From Cylindrotheca closterium (Eukaryota > Bacillariophyta > Bacillariophyceae > Bacillariales > Bacillariaceae): DNA of 64,000 nucleotides. Positions 10,754 through 22,264 of the stretch are shown one piece after another. The stretch spans positions 625,054 to 689,053 of the forward strand of contig CAKOGP040001758.1 in assembly GCA_933822405.4 (NCBI GenBank), written 5' to 3'. Position 1 is the stretch's first letter; each line of letters starts with the position of its first letter. The notes beneath the pieces were generated by a model. That model was given only the letters and a program-made list of their open reading frames with translations, had not been told where the DNA came from and made no database searches. Position numbers and translations under genes: made by a program.

Positions 10754-11506
10754 ATTTTTGCAGACGAAATCAAAAATTTGAAGATGTGGGATGATGGATG
10801 GATCCAGAATTTGTTGGAGTCGGTCGTTTTGTGAGAGGCGTTATGTGAACGGGAGGCCAAGTACTGGACTTACTGAGTCGTCTGGGGGGATTGCTTGGCG
10901 GTATTTTTCATTCCAACAATTTTGCCGCTTTGGAATCCGTTGTTGCAACCCAATCTCAGATGGTCGTTAAGTAATCATCCGATGAAAAATATGGCATCTA
11001 AAAAATTTCGCTCGTCCCTTGGCGTTTGACAAATTGTATTCTGGTAAGTAAACAATTTCGCACGCGAGATAGCCGAATCTGGCTAAAATATTGCGCAAGA
11101 GTATTCCATCATCCAATTTCAACGGTCAAAATGAAATGTCGCAATCTTATCGCGTGACTTGCTTGCGCTTTTGTACGCCAATCCAAGAGCCTAGATTGCA
11201 CACAAAAAATCGATCAACGCGCCAAAAAGCTGTTGTGGAAAATTCATGCCGATGCCTCCCGATGTCTCAACGACACACTTTCCAATATTCCGAGAGTATT
11301 CCAATGCACGTACCGTTAGACTCTGAACGGAAGAGGTTTAGAACAAAAAGTACTTTATTAGACTATGCTTTGCGTCGGACTATTCCATTGTGATGATAGT
11401 GCGGACCAGATCGAAGACAGCGGAATACATTTTTCTCTACCTTTTCTATTGCTTCCATTCTTGACCCATGGATACTACGACCGACACGCAACGGCCAACA
11501 ATGCCA
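10754..11506. other. Intergenic region
   Basis: About 750 bases between the cyclin start and the 3' end of the SNF2 gene. It presumably holds the cyclin promoter and 5' UTR. I see no RNA gene, strong repeat or supported frame. Confidence 0.35.
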
Positions 11507-14500
11507 CTAGAGGAAGCCAGAAGACATCGCGGCGTCTGGCATGGCAGCATCAATTGCCCCATTATCTGACTCGACACCGAATAGCATATCAAACTCGGAC
11601 GTTACAATCTTGTTCTTCGGCCGTTCTGTCGCGAGGTTGCCAACAGGGGCTGCAATCACCTCGGCTTCAATTTCCCCAGTCACGCCATTTCCGCTATTTT
11701 TCGCCTCCTTCTTGGAATCAGCGTCTGAAGCCGCGCCATACTTTGTCTCCAAAAACTTGCGAATGCGAGTCTCGATACTATCTTTCACAAACAAACGAAT
11801 GATCTCGACATTGCGCTTCTGACCCAATCGATGGACTCGACCAATCGCCTGCTTTTCCAATGCTGGATTGAAGCCAGGTTCCATAAGAAACACCCGATTT
11901 GCTTGAGTCAGATTGATTCCACAGTTGCCAGCTCTGATGTCAAAGAAAACATTTTATTGGTTAGACCAAATGTCCATAGACGTGCAAAATACAACGGTGT
12001 GGCTGTCTGGCTGCTTACCTCATACTCAACAAAAAAATAGTAGTTGGGGGATCTGCTTGGAAATCATGCAAGGATTTTGTGCGTTGTTTCATTGACATAC
12101 TGCCGGATAGAGTGCGGAACTCAAACCCATGTTTTGGAAGTTCTTCTTTCAACAATTTCAATGTCAAGTTGAAATGAGAAAACACCAGCGACTTGGACGT
12201 GGGGTCGTTCTCTCTTGCCTTTTTCAGTTCCGCAATCAATACTTTCATTTTGGCTGTGAAACAAAAAGCCGAGTACTTGATCTCGCTCTTCCTTTGAACT
12301 TTCACGTCTTCTTCATCGTCGTAGTCATCATTTTTGCTTCCTCCGTCCTCGGGATTTAGTGGCGGGTTGCCTCCGGAACAAGCCACACGTTGTGGTGTCA
12401 ATTTTTGAGAGAGCAACAAGTAATGCTTCGACAATTCGTGAGCATGGCTAGCTTTGAAACGCACGTAAAAATCTTTCGCAGCCTTATCCAAAGCATCGTA
12501 TTCCTTCCTTTCAGCTTTGGATAATGAAACTTCGATTGAAAGCTCTTTCTTTGGAGGGAGAGACATCAGTGTCGTGTTTGTGCCTCGGTAACATTGTTTT
12601 TGAGTATGTCTAATCATGACATTGCGAAGAAGGAAAAGCAGTTTCCCGGGTCGTCTGATGTACTGGTTTGTATTTCGGGAACTGGGTTTATCGCAACAAT
12701 TACGAATCATCTCATCGACGGACTCGATGCCCAGTAGTTTGAGTTGATTGATCAAGTCGAACATCGATGTGCTCACAGGCGTCCCAGTGACTATCCACTT
12801 GTGGTCTGCTACTATTCCAGAAATGGATCTGTTTCGATTCGTATTTGCTTGTCTGAGTTGATGCCCTTCATCACAGATGACACGCCACCATCGTACTTGC
12901 TCCAAAGGTGGGCAGAATTTGTCTGGATCACTAGACTTTTTCCGGTGATACGTGTCATCGGATGCCAAAACTTGATATGTTGTTACGACAATCGCGTTCT
13001 TGGCAAGAATGCCAGCATCTCGAATTCTGTTTCCTCCATGATATGGGTAAAGGAGGCCAGGATCGGATAGCTTACTTTTCGCCTCTTTCACCAACGCCAA
13101 GGTTAGAATAGATCCAAAAATAAACCATAATCAAGAGGAAAACGTACCTTCAATCCACTGCCCAACCAAAGACACAGGGCATATCACCAATGTTCCCCGA
13201 CTCAGGATGGAACCACGAAGAGGATTGTCGGTGGAGGTTTGGTCGTTTAGCCCCTTGTTCCAATTTGGGGTATTTGATCCCAAAATAGCTGGTATATTTG
13301 CTAAACACGACACATTACTACCACTCGCTGGAAGCTCAGGAGCGGGATGTTTCAGAATTAAAGCCAAAGAGATAATCGTCTAAAGGAGAATGAGGAATTA
13401 AGAAAATTCTCAAAATATTGAGAGTGCGCATTGTAGCAACGTACCTTCCCAAGACCCATTTCTTCTGCAATAATACCACCTCGCACTTCTCTTGGTTTGA
13501 TGGAACTGATACTTTGTAAAATTGGATTGAAATACAGGGTAGACCCTTCGATTGGCACTTTGGCCCAGAAATATGATTGAATTCCACCAGGAGTGGTCTC
13601 TCGTTCCATTGCCCATTTCAAGGACTGTTTTTGGAATTCAAGCATTTCGACTGCTAGACCTTCGCAAGTGAGCTCTGGCGTGTGGCCCAAGTTTTCCAAG
13701 TTTAGAAGCACGCTTTCCGTGCTTCGGTCATTCTGATGTGTCATTCTCGCACTGCGGATCAGATAACTTTCTGCAAACGCACGATCACGATAGCTCAACA
13801 CAAATGTTAAGTCCCTTGGATCCGAACCATTTTTGTGGTCAGAAATTTTGTCCCAATCAAGTGAGCGTCCTATATGCTGATCTATAAAAGTCTCGCGGTT
13901 GTATTTTTCAAGCATTCCCCGAAAAGAAAAGTCGGCGTCCGTGAAACCACCGACATCGGGATTGCCAGTGCTGGATGTCAACGCAAGTGAAGATCGAATC
14001 TTGTCTGCCTCGTCGTTATGCTTTGCGAATAAGGATTCGATGTCATCGGGGGTGGAGCTTGCTAGGGACCACCGCGACGCAGGAGGCTCCGCGGCCTTCA
14101 AGGTACCACTAATATGCGATACTTTAAGTGGGAACACCTTGGACCAACATCCTAAAACCATTTGGTTGTATTCACTTTTGCCACTAACATAATCCAATCG
14201 GATTTTGATAGTCTACGACGGACGGGGTTAGAAGGAGCGGTAAAATACGGATAGGAATGCAAACAAAAGAACTCACACCAGTCGAACTTCGAGCATCCCA
14301 AACGGCTGTGACATCACCAACATAGTCGTTGGTCTCATACGCGAAGCGCGAAGGCGAAATTTGAAATTGTGACACTGCACGAATCAAGGCAATGTCATTG
14401 GGATCCATGACGATGCTATCTTCGTTCTTTTGACGAGCTGTCTTCTCGTCCCATTCTGAAACCATGCCAAGGACAGTGCGCAAAAAAGGTCGCTTTCCAA

Positions 14501-15864
14501 TTTTATAGTCAAAAACAGACTTTTTCATTGCTGCTTCATCGTACTTCCAATTAGGATCGTCCTTCTTGGCCTCTTGCCAACTGATTCGATATTTGTAATC
14601 TTGACGAACATCTTGAGCAACAATGCGGAAAGGGAGCTCTCGCACTCCAAGTTTGTGATGTGCCTTCTTGTACGAGTACTTGTGAGTGTATTGCTCTGGC
14701 CTCCTCCGCTCAACGGCCAGTCGTCCACACTTAAAACATCTCTGAGAGTTGTTGGTCTGCATGCAACCACTATTGTTATGCCACTTGCAATGAGGACAAG
14801 CAGGATGCTCATCGGCACGAAGATTCGATGGCAATTTACCCGGTGCATAGGTTTTGTTTTTGGGTATCGAACGGAAATTGCCATAGTACTCATCGGCCTC
14901 GTCGTCTAGATCGTAATCATCCCTTTCATAATCGTCCTCATCATCAGACATGAATGTAGACCTATATGCGCCCATTCCAGGTCCGAGAGCTCTCAAGAGA
15001 GCAAGATATGTATCTCTATTCCCTCCAGCCGGTGGGGTTCTTTGTTGAGCGGTAGCTGATGCCGTGGTTCCAGAGCTATTACCACCCTTCACTTGTTGTC
15101 TCATTCTCTTCCAGCAATCATGTTCGTTTGTTGCATTGCAGTGACTTTTCTGCCAGGCTCTATCCGTGTTAGTCCAAGACTGTAATTTGAAAAAGAAAGG
15201 AGGTTGCGATTAGTTGGCCAGTGGATCAAGATGAAACGGTCTTTGGAAACTAAACTTACTTTGCAGTCTTTGACAGGAGCGTCACACACTGAAACAGAGA
15301 AAAAGAAAAGAAAAACACAGATGAGATTACACAGCTGACGAGACCATAGCAATATAGACAAAACAACTTCTTACCATAGCAATAGCACAGATCGCAATGG
15401 TTGTCATTCTGCGCTCGTAGGTCATTTCGATTTGAAGGGTTTGGGGTGAATTTACAAGTGGTACAGTCATGCCTCGAATGTGGAAGTTTGTACTCATTTC
15501 TTGTTCCAACAATTGCTAATTCGGCGTCCCCGTCGTCATTGTTGGAGGGCGCGGCTTCTGCGGTGGGGCAAGCGACAGTGGAATCCACAAGTTCCACCCC
15601 ATTTTCTGATGATTTGGGTGGCGATTTCAGAGACGGTTTCGCCGCAGGTTTCTTTTCAAACTCATCTTTATCGATGACTAGGATTTCATCGTCGTCATCC
15701 TCTTCAAAGCCATTCGATGCTGAAGTGACATCATCCGTCCTCGCGCGTTTGGAAGACGGCGTGGATTTGTTACTTGGGTTTCTGGTTGATCCCATGTCTT
15801 GTTCATCCTCTGAATCCAGAGTGAGATCAATGACAGCATCATCTGATGCACGCTTAGACGACAT
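11507..15864 (-). CDS. SNF2-family ATPase with Cys-rich zinc motifs
   Basis: Seven exons: 15864-15375, 15288-15260 (29 bases), 15179-14277, 14212-13445, 13379-13148, 13084-12019, 11933-11507. Together they encode about 1,304 residues. SNF2 ATPases move on DNA and remodel chromatin or repair intermediates; subtype is uncertain (Rad5/HLTF-like order is possible, but no RING finger is seen). The N-terminus is acidic with KR-rich nuclear signals. Residues about 135-195 hold LPHSRHDC...CDLCYCYVCDAPVKDC..W..HCNAT, a zinc-binding pattern also known from plant nuclear proteins; a second C4 motif CPHCKWH...CFKCGR follows near 275. ATPase motifs: EEMGLGKTIIS (about 726-735), DEGH (about 879), LVFSHF, and QAIGRVHRLGQ (about 1190). 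All look intact. A decayed copy lies directly upstream (16467-20131). Confidence 0.85.
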
Positions 15865-16157
15865 TATATGGAGTGGCAGTCGTTGTAATGTATTGCAGTC
15901 TCCGTCACCAGCCCGGGTTCATCAAAATCCGCGGGAACCGCTTTGCTGTTGCGCCAAATTTCGATGGCGCGGCAAACGGACTTTTCAAGTCCCTTTTAAT
16001 TTGTTGAAGGAACGATTGCGATGTAATGCAGTAGCGAAGTGCTGTGACTGTGAGCAATACGAGAAGTTTACAGCGCATGTAAGCATGAATTACTATAGAA
16101 TGGTAAAAAAGAGAAGTATCTTGAAGAGAAAATTGAAATTTTCCAACAAAACAAAAA

Positions 16158-16275
16158 GAATACAACACCTGGGATTCCAACGTGGTCCACCACCGTAGTA
16201 CTAACCAGGCATAAACATGCTTAACTTCGCTGAGCGGACGGGAAGCGGTGCTGTCATGTTGGTATGGTCGTATCC
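16158..16275 (-). rRNA. 5S ribosomal RNA, variant copy
   Basis: These 118 bases match the plus-strand 5S gene at 36597-36714 except for five substitutions (RNA positions 58, 63, 64, 65 and 87). The closing helix GGATACGAC/GTTGTATTC is intact and a T5 run follows the 3' end, as expected for Pol III termination. Four changes fall in the box A region and one in the box C region, the internal promoter, so the copy may be a weak gene or a pseudogene. It sits between the SNF2 gene and its decayed copy. Confidence 0.8.
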
Positions 16276-16466
16276 GATATGCACGGTTTATTGCAGGTAT
16301 AATATAGCTACTTATTGGAAGACGTTGTAGTGAGGATTGCTTTGTCTCATTCAATTTTTGTGGCAACTAGATTTACTTCGCATGCGTAATGTCTAAATCA
16401 TCGACCACACTTCTGAAACAGAGGTTTCCATTGAAGTTCATAGGTATCAAGTCCCAGAAAATAGAA

Positions 16467-19400
16467 CTACAAGTCCCCAGAAATACTGGTAGCATTAAAG
16501 TTCAACGAAATCGCACCATCAGGCATTGCAGCAGTATCTGGAATTGTACTATCTGGCATGAGAGCATCCGGTGCCTCGCTTTCTGATTTGACCCCGAACA
16601 ACATATCAAACTCGGAAGTGACAATCTTATTCCTTGGCCGTTCACTCGCAAGATTTCCGACCAACACACCATGTTCAACTTCAGCAGAAATTTCTTCTTC
16701 AGGTCCCTTCTCCGATCCTGCCTTCGAAGCAGCGTTTGTAGAGATTCGATACTTCGTTTCCAAGAATTCGCAGATACGTGTTTCGATACTATCTTTCACA
16801 ATCAAGCGAATGATTTCCACGTTCCGTTTTTGGCCAAGTCGGTGAACTCGACCGATGGCTTGCTTCTCCAATGCAGGATTGAAACCTGGTTCCATCAAGA
16901 AGACTCTATTGGCTTGAGTTAGATTGATCCCGCAGTTGCCAGCTCTACGTTGCAAGCATCCGTCAGATTATCCTTTAAAATGCAACAATGGTGGAGATCG
17001 AGAGAGAACTTACCTCATACTCAGCAGGAAGATGGTCGTCGGTGGGTCTGCTTGGAAGTCATGAAGGGCCTTCGCTCTTTGTTTCATCGTCATGCTCCCT
17101 GCTAGCGTTCGAAACTGAAAACCATGAGCTGGCAACTCTTGTTTTAGCCACTCCAAAGTTGAATTGAACTGCGAAAACACCAATGACTTCGACGTTGGAT
17201 CAGTATCCCTCGCCTGCTTGAGCTGCTCTATCAAAGTCGTCAATTTGGAAGTGAAGCAGAAATCCGAGTACTTGACTTCTTTCTGCTTCCGCACTTTTGC
17301 CTCGCCACCACCGTCATCTTCTGCAACAACTCCCGCTTCTGGATTTGTTGGTAGGTGCCCGCCAGCACACGCAACGCGCAGAGGAGTCAGCTTTTGCGAG
17401 AGCAACAAGTAATGCTTCGACAGTTCGCGAGAATGTCCAGCTTTGAATTGGACATAGAACTGTTTAGCCGCTGATTCGAAGGCATCATATTCCTCTCTTT
17501 CTTCATCCGACAATGCAATCTCAATCGACATTTCTGTTTTTTGGAGGAAGCGACATTAAAGTAGTATTTGTTCCTCGGTAACGCTGCTTTTGCGAGTGCC
17601 GAATCATCAGATTCCGAAGCAAAAACCGCAGGGTGCCCGGAGATGCAAGCGAACTATCATTTCGTCGCATGGAACGCTTGTCGGATTGGAATATCTTATC
17701 AACATGCTCGACGCCAATCAGTTTCAGTTGGTTCTTCAGGTCCGACATTGATGTACTAACAGGTGTGCCCGTCACCATCCATTTGTTATCAGCAACAAGC
17801 TGAGACAGTGATTTGTTCCTTTGGTTGCCAGCGTTTCGAAGTGAATGACCCTCGTCGCAAATGATTCGCCACCAGCGTATTTGCTCCAACGGTGGACAAT
17901 ACTCATCAGGATTTGATGACTTTTTGCGATGATATGTGTCATCTGAAGCCAACACCTGATAGGTTGTCACCACGATAGCATTCTTGGCAAGCGTCTCAGC
18001 ATCTCGAATTCTATTGCCACCATGATATGGGTAGAGCAAACCGGGATTCGATAGCTTACTTTTCGCTTCTGTAAATCCAAAAGCAGCATGAAGTCAGAAT
18101 AAGGAGAAAGTGATGCCCACGATACACCGAAACGAAATACCTTCAATCCATTGTCCAACCAAAGATACTGGGCATATCACCAACGTTCCTTGACTCAACA
18201 CTGAGCCTCGGAGCTTGTTGTCTGTCGACGTCTCGGTGTATAGATCTCTGTTCCAATGCAATCCATTCAGGGCGTTGTCCGCTGGTGGAGGAATTGGTGT
18301 GCTGGATAGGCACGATATGTGGCTGCCTTTGATCGGCAACGCTGGAGCAGGATGCTTCAAAATTAAAGCCAACGAGATGATAGTCTACGATATGATGAGG
18401 GATGCCGTAGACAAGCAAAGATGTTTCCACGTACCTTTCCTAACCCCATTTCCTCCGCAATGATGCCTCCTCGGACTATTTTTGGCTTCTCTTTGCGGAA
18501 ACGACCCAATATAGGATTATTAAAATACAAAGTGAATTCTTCGATTGGAACTTTCACCCAAAAGTATGATTGTATTCCACCGGGTGTTGTCTCGCGTTCC
18601 ATCGCCCATTTCAAAGTCTGCTTCGGTTCGAACCTGCTCGGTTGCTCCCGATGCCCACTTTGTTGAGAAGTCTCAATAGAGAAATATCATCTTTGTTGTC
18701 CAAGATTATGACATCTCTTCGTTTTTGCTTTGCTTTCTCCTCCTCCCATTCTGAAGTATAATGTACTATAGCTGCGAGTCGCGGCCATTTCCCTATCCTG
18801 AAATCGAATACAGAAGTCTTCATGGCAGCCTCGTCATACTTCCAGCGGGGATCAGTGGCGTCGGCTTTCCTCCAGCTTTCGCGGTACTTCTTGTCGCGTC
18901 TTACATCTTTGGAAACAATTCGGAACCCAATTTTCCGTCCTCCAAAGCAGTAATCTGATTCCTTCGGTAGATACCCTTTCTGCTGGTTGCTTAAAAGGGT
19001 AAAACGCCCGCATTTTATACACCGCCCGTGGTTCTTCTGCAGGTCTTTGATATTACTGTGCCAAGCGCAATGCCTGCAAGGGGGGTGTGCCTTTTGATTA
19101 TTACTGTGCCAAGCGCAATGCCTGCAAGGGGGGTGTGCCTTTTGATTAATGCCTGTTGGTAGATTTCCTGGAGCATAGATACCACCAATAGTGTTATCAG
19201 ATCCTGTTAGGTTCGAATGATTGGAACTCCCTCTAGCATTAGACGTATTTGGAGTCCTATTTATCGTTGTAGACCCCATCAATCCTGAAGCTAGATTCCC
19301 GACGCCAACTCCATCCGAAGCAGCGCCACTGCCACTCTTAACAGCCCCCCGTTCCTTCACCCACCAATTTTGCTTATCAGTGGCATTGCAGTGACTGTTT

Positions 19401-20131
19401 TGCCAAACACCGTCCACGTTCGACCACGACTGTAAAGTGAGAACCAAAAGGGAGTTAGTTGGTGTGAAATAGTCTAAATGTCGGCTTGGTAAGACCACTC
19501 ACCTTGCAGTCCTTTACAGGAGCATCACATACTGGAAAAAGGAAAGTTGTAAAGAAAAGGTGTATGAGATCGCACAATCCAAATCCAATGCAGTGAAAGA
19601 GACCATGCTGAATACAAAGTCCTGCTTACCATAGCAGTAGCAAAGTTCACAATGCTTCTCATTCTGCGCCCTGAGTTGATCACTATTCGCAGCCTTCGTC
19701 AAAAATTGATGCATTGTGCAGTCATGTCGTAGATGAGGAAGCTTGAGTTCATTTCTGGTACCAACAACTTGGAATTCTGAATCTATTTCTGTTTCGCCTG
19801 CATTGGGATTCCCTATCGCTGTTGTGGGACAGGCAACACATGCTTCAACGACCTCAACATCCTCTCCAGGCTTCAACACATCTGTCTCAGTTTCAAAAGA
19901 AGGGAATGTATTTTAGATCGCAGCAGGTTTGATATCTTCTAGGACAATAATCTCGCTGTTGGCGTTCTCTTCAAAACCGGAACTGTTGAGAGTTCTGGCA
20001 CGTTTGGTAGCTCGTCCTGAGGTGCTGTTCCCATGAAACCGCCAAGTAACATCTCCAAGTCTAGCCTCTTGTTCGTCGTCAGATTCCAAGGTGAGGTCAA
20101 TGACAGCGCTGGGGGATATACGCTTTGCCAT
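16467..20131 (-). pseudogene. Decayed tandem copy of the SNF2 ATPase gene
   Basis: The exon order of the gene at 11507-15864 is repeated here, including the 29-base exon (VCDAPVKDCK), HCNAT motif, EEMGLGKT, DEGH and QAIGRVHRLGQ. Three breaks are visible. First, an in-frame TAA at 19913-19915, about codon 73, in a stretch that reads on afterwards into the homologous Cys-rich region. Second, an internal deletion with loss of frame near 18610-18640, joining the PSRF region to LKWAMERETTPGG and removing roughly 230 codons of the intact gene. Third, a one-base shift near 17530-17545, after TLMSLPPK. A perfect 48-base tandem duplication (19052-19099, 19100-19147) doubles the sequence NQKAHPPCRHCAWHSN. 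Both sides of each break remain well conserved, so decay is fairly recent. A shortened product from internal starts cannot be excluded. Confidence 0.8.
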
Positions 20132-20724
20132 TCTGACTTTGATCTGAAACTATGAATGTTTTGAATATATACTCGTAGAAAGCTCTATCGAAGATAGCCA
20201 ACTGGCGCCTACCGCCTGGTTTCTTCCGTGAGGGATTCTTTCTTGGTGTGACTCTGGTGGGTTGTGGTGTGAAGCTGGTCTTTTGGATTGCGCGCGAAGC
20301 GTGCGGTTCCAGAAGACCAGTCTTTGATATCCCGCAAAGCGGAATATCAGAGACTTGCTTGCCTACTAGGTCATGCATTGATGCAAATTGCAGCAATGCA
20401 TGGCCTAACAGGGATGTGGAGGGAGGGAAAGAAAGAAATAAACGTATTTCTTGATGTATACTCGCACACAAGTTCGATAAATTGATCGGACTTGGTGTTG
20501 CGGAGCAATGATGTTGAGACGGTCGTTCGACCGTCGTCAGTATGATGAAAGGAATCCAATGATTCGTTCTCGAGCTTTCGTCTACGTTAGAGGATCGATT
20601 GCGCGACCGATCGATCGACTCAAACGACAAAATAAAAAAATCATTCCACATCTCATGCGTCCATAATTTCTCAAAGATTTTATTCCGTACATCATCATTG
20701 CTCAGTCTAAGTATCCATAACACC
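20132..20724. other. Intergenic region with two hairpins
   Basis: This stretch separates the divergent SNF2 copy and the RUS-family gene. It contains one near-perfect hairpin at 20319-20355 (17-base arms, two mismatches, AAA loop) and a second inverted repeat with arms 20368-20380 and 20394-20406. A long minus-strand open frame crosses it and the RUS gene, but shows no protein-like features. Confidence 0.5.
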
Positions 20725-22152
20725 ATGTCATCGTTTCTTGTGAGGCTTATCATTGTTTCTCTGCTTCTCATACAATGTACAGAATGCTTGAGCAGCGATA
20801 ACAAGAGAAGGCTTGACATAGTATCCACAAATCGTAATGGTGGCCACACTAAAGTCTTCCATCTGGATGCTGATGGCAATCCTCGTGTAGATCCATCCTC
20901 GTCCTCTGCAACTGCAAAACGTCGAATCCAAGGCCTGCAACACATCAGTTCGGTGATTCGATCCACCTTTCTGCCGTCTGGGTATCCCACGCGGACGCCC
21001 TCAGGGTATCTTCAATACTCTGCTTGGAGTTGGATTCAGGATCTTTCCACCCAACTCAGATCTGTTCTGGCCACGCAACGAGTACTTGAGGGAGTAGGAG
21101 TTGGACGGGAGGGCGCTACAGCTATTTCGGCCCTCATGAACTACCTAGTTCGAGACGGTTGTGGAATGGCTGCAAATTTGCTCTTTACATCTGGCTGGTC
21201 CACTTGCTTTCGAACCGACATCAAACGATGGCGATTATTTGCAGACACCATCTTGGATGTTGGGATCACGTGTGAAGTAGCGGCAGTTTTAGTTCCACAA
21301 GCCTTTTTTCTGCCCATGATTTCGATTGGTAACATTTGCAAGTCCATATGTGGGGTGGCGGCGGGGGCTTGTGGGGGTGCAATCAATCTCCATTGGGCAA
21401 AGGGGTCTGATATCTCCGATATTAACGCCAAGTTTGGTGCCCAGCATACCTGCACGGGAGCATTGGGATTGGTCTTTGCAGCCCTCTTTGCTCGATCCGT
21501 GAATCAAACAAAACCAACGGTGCTTTGGTCGCTCTACTTTCTCTTGACTTTCATTCACATATTCGCCAATACGAGATGCATGAAACTGATTTCCTTTGAC
21601 TATTGCAACAATACGAGGCTGGATATCCTTCTCGCAGAATTTTTTTCTAAGAGAAGAGATGGAGGAGATACCAATGAGTCACTGTTTCAAAAGTTGCCAA
21701 CGCCGACGGAGGTATCACGAACTGAATCACTCTTCTTTGGTGTTGGAGATGGACACAGAGGACTTCTGACAAGTGTCCCGTTTCGGTTTGGTGTCGACTT
21801 TGAAGAATTCCACCAAGCCTCGAGAGGGAATCTGCCCATGCAATCGGATGGGACAGTAGAATTCGACTCCGAGAAGTACATCATTACAGCTGGTATGACC
21901 AAACGAAACAAGAAATGTATAGCTGTCTCCTTCTTGTCAGATGCGAGTCCAAGAGATGTGACAAAGGCGTACTTTCATGCCATGTGTCTGGCTATCCAAA
22001 TCCAGAAAGGTGACACACTACACAGTCTTACAGATATCCAAGATCTATGGAATCCATTCGAAGCTTTGGCAACAAAGGCAGGATGGGATCTTGACAAGAC
22101 AGAACTGCGGTCAGAAGGCTTCGAATTGACACTTCATTCAAATGAGTCATGA
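20725..22152 (+). CDS. RUS (ROOT UV-B SENSITIVE, DUF647) family protein
   Basis: A single exon gives 475 residues. The ATG at 20725 was chosen because the frame upstream starts with TTG and because it opens a clear signal peptide (MSSFLVRLIIVSLLLIQCTECLS). The family core is plain: FLPSGYPTRTPSGYLQYSAW, LATQRVLEGVGVG, NYLVRDGCGM, RWRLFADTILDVG and AKFGAQHTCTGALG all match conserved DUF647 blocks. In plants RUS proteins act in plastid or vitamin B6-linked light and UV-B responses; the biochemical activity is unknown. The signal peptide suggests entry to the secretory path or a plastid. The gene converges with the PA200 gene, 112 bases apart. Confidence 0.85.
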   Translation: MSSFLVRLIIVSLLLIQCTECLSSDNKRRLDIVSTNRNGGHTKVFHLDADGNPRVDPSSSSATAKRRIQGLQHISSVIRSTFLPSGYPTRTPSGYLQYSAWSWIQDLSTQLRSVLATQRVLEGVGVGREGATAISALMNYLVRDGCGMAANLLFTSGWSTCFRTDIKRWRLFADTILDVGITCEVAAVLVPQAFFLPMISIGNICKSICGVAAGACGGAINLHWAKGSDISDINAKFGAQHTCTGALGLVFAALFARSVNQTKPTVLWSLYFLLTFIHIFANTRCMKLISFDYCNNTRLDILLAEFFSKRRDGGDTNESLFQKLPTPTEVSRTESLFFGVGDGHRGLLTSVPFRFGVDFEEFHQASRGNLPMQSDGTVEFDSEKYIITAGMTKRNKKCIAVSFLSDASPRDVTKAYFHAMCLAIQIQKGDTLHSLTDIQDLWNPFEALATKAGWDLDKTELRSEGFELTLHSNES

Positions 22153-22264
22153 TAAATAAACCAAAATAATGCGAAAAACTGTCACAAGTAGACAATGTGA
22201 CAGCTGCTGTAGTGTATCGAATTCTATAGTACAAAGTTGTTGAATCTAAAGTTGTTGAATCTCT

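Noticed and set aside
20097..20990. Minus-strand open frame of 297 codons opposite the RUS-family gene
   Set aside because: It crosses the signal peptide of the RUS gene and two hairpins in antisense, has no domain or clean composition, and overlaps the start of the SNF2 copy. It looks like a shadow.
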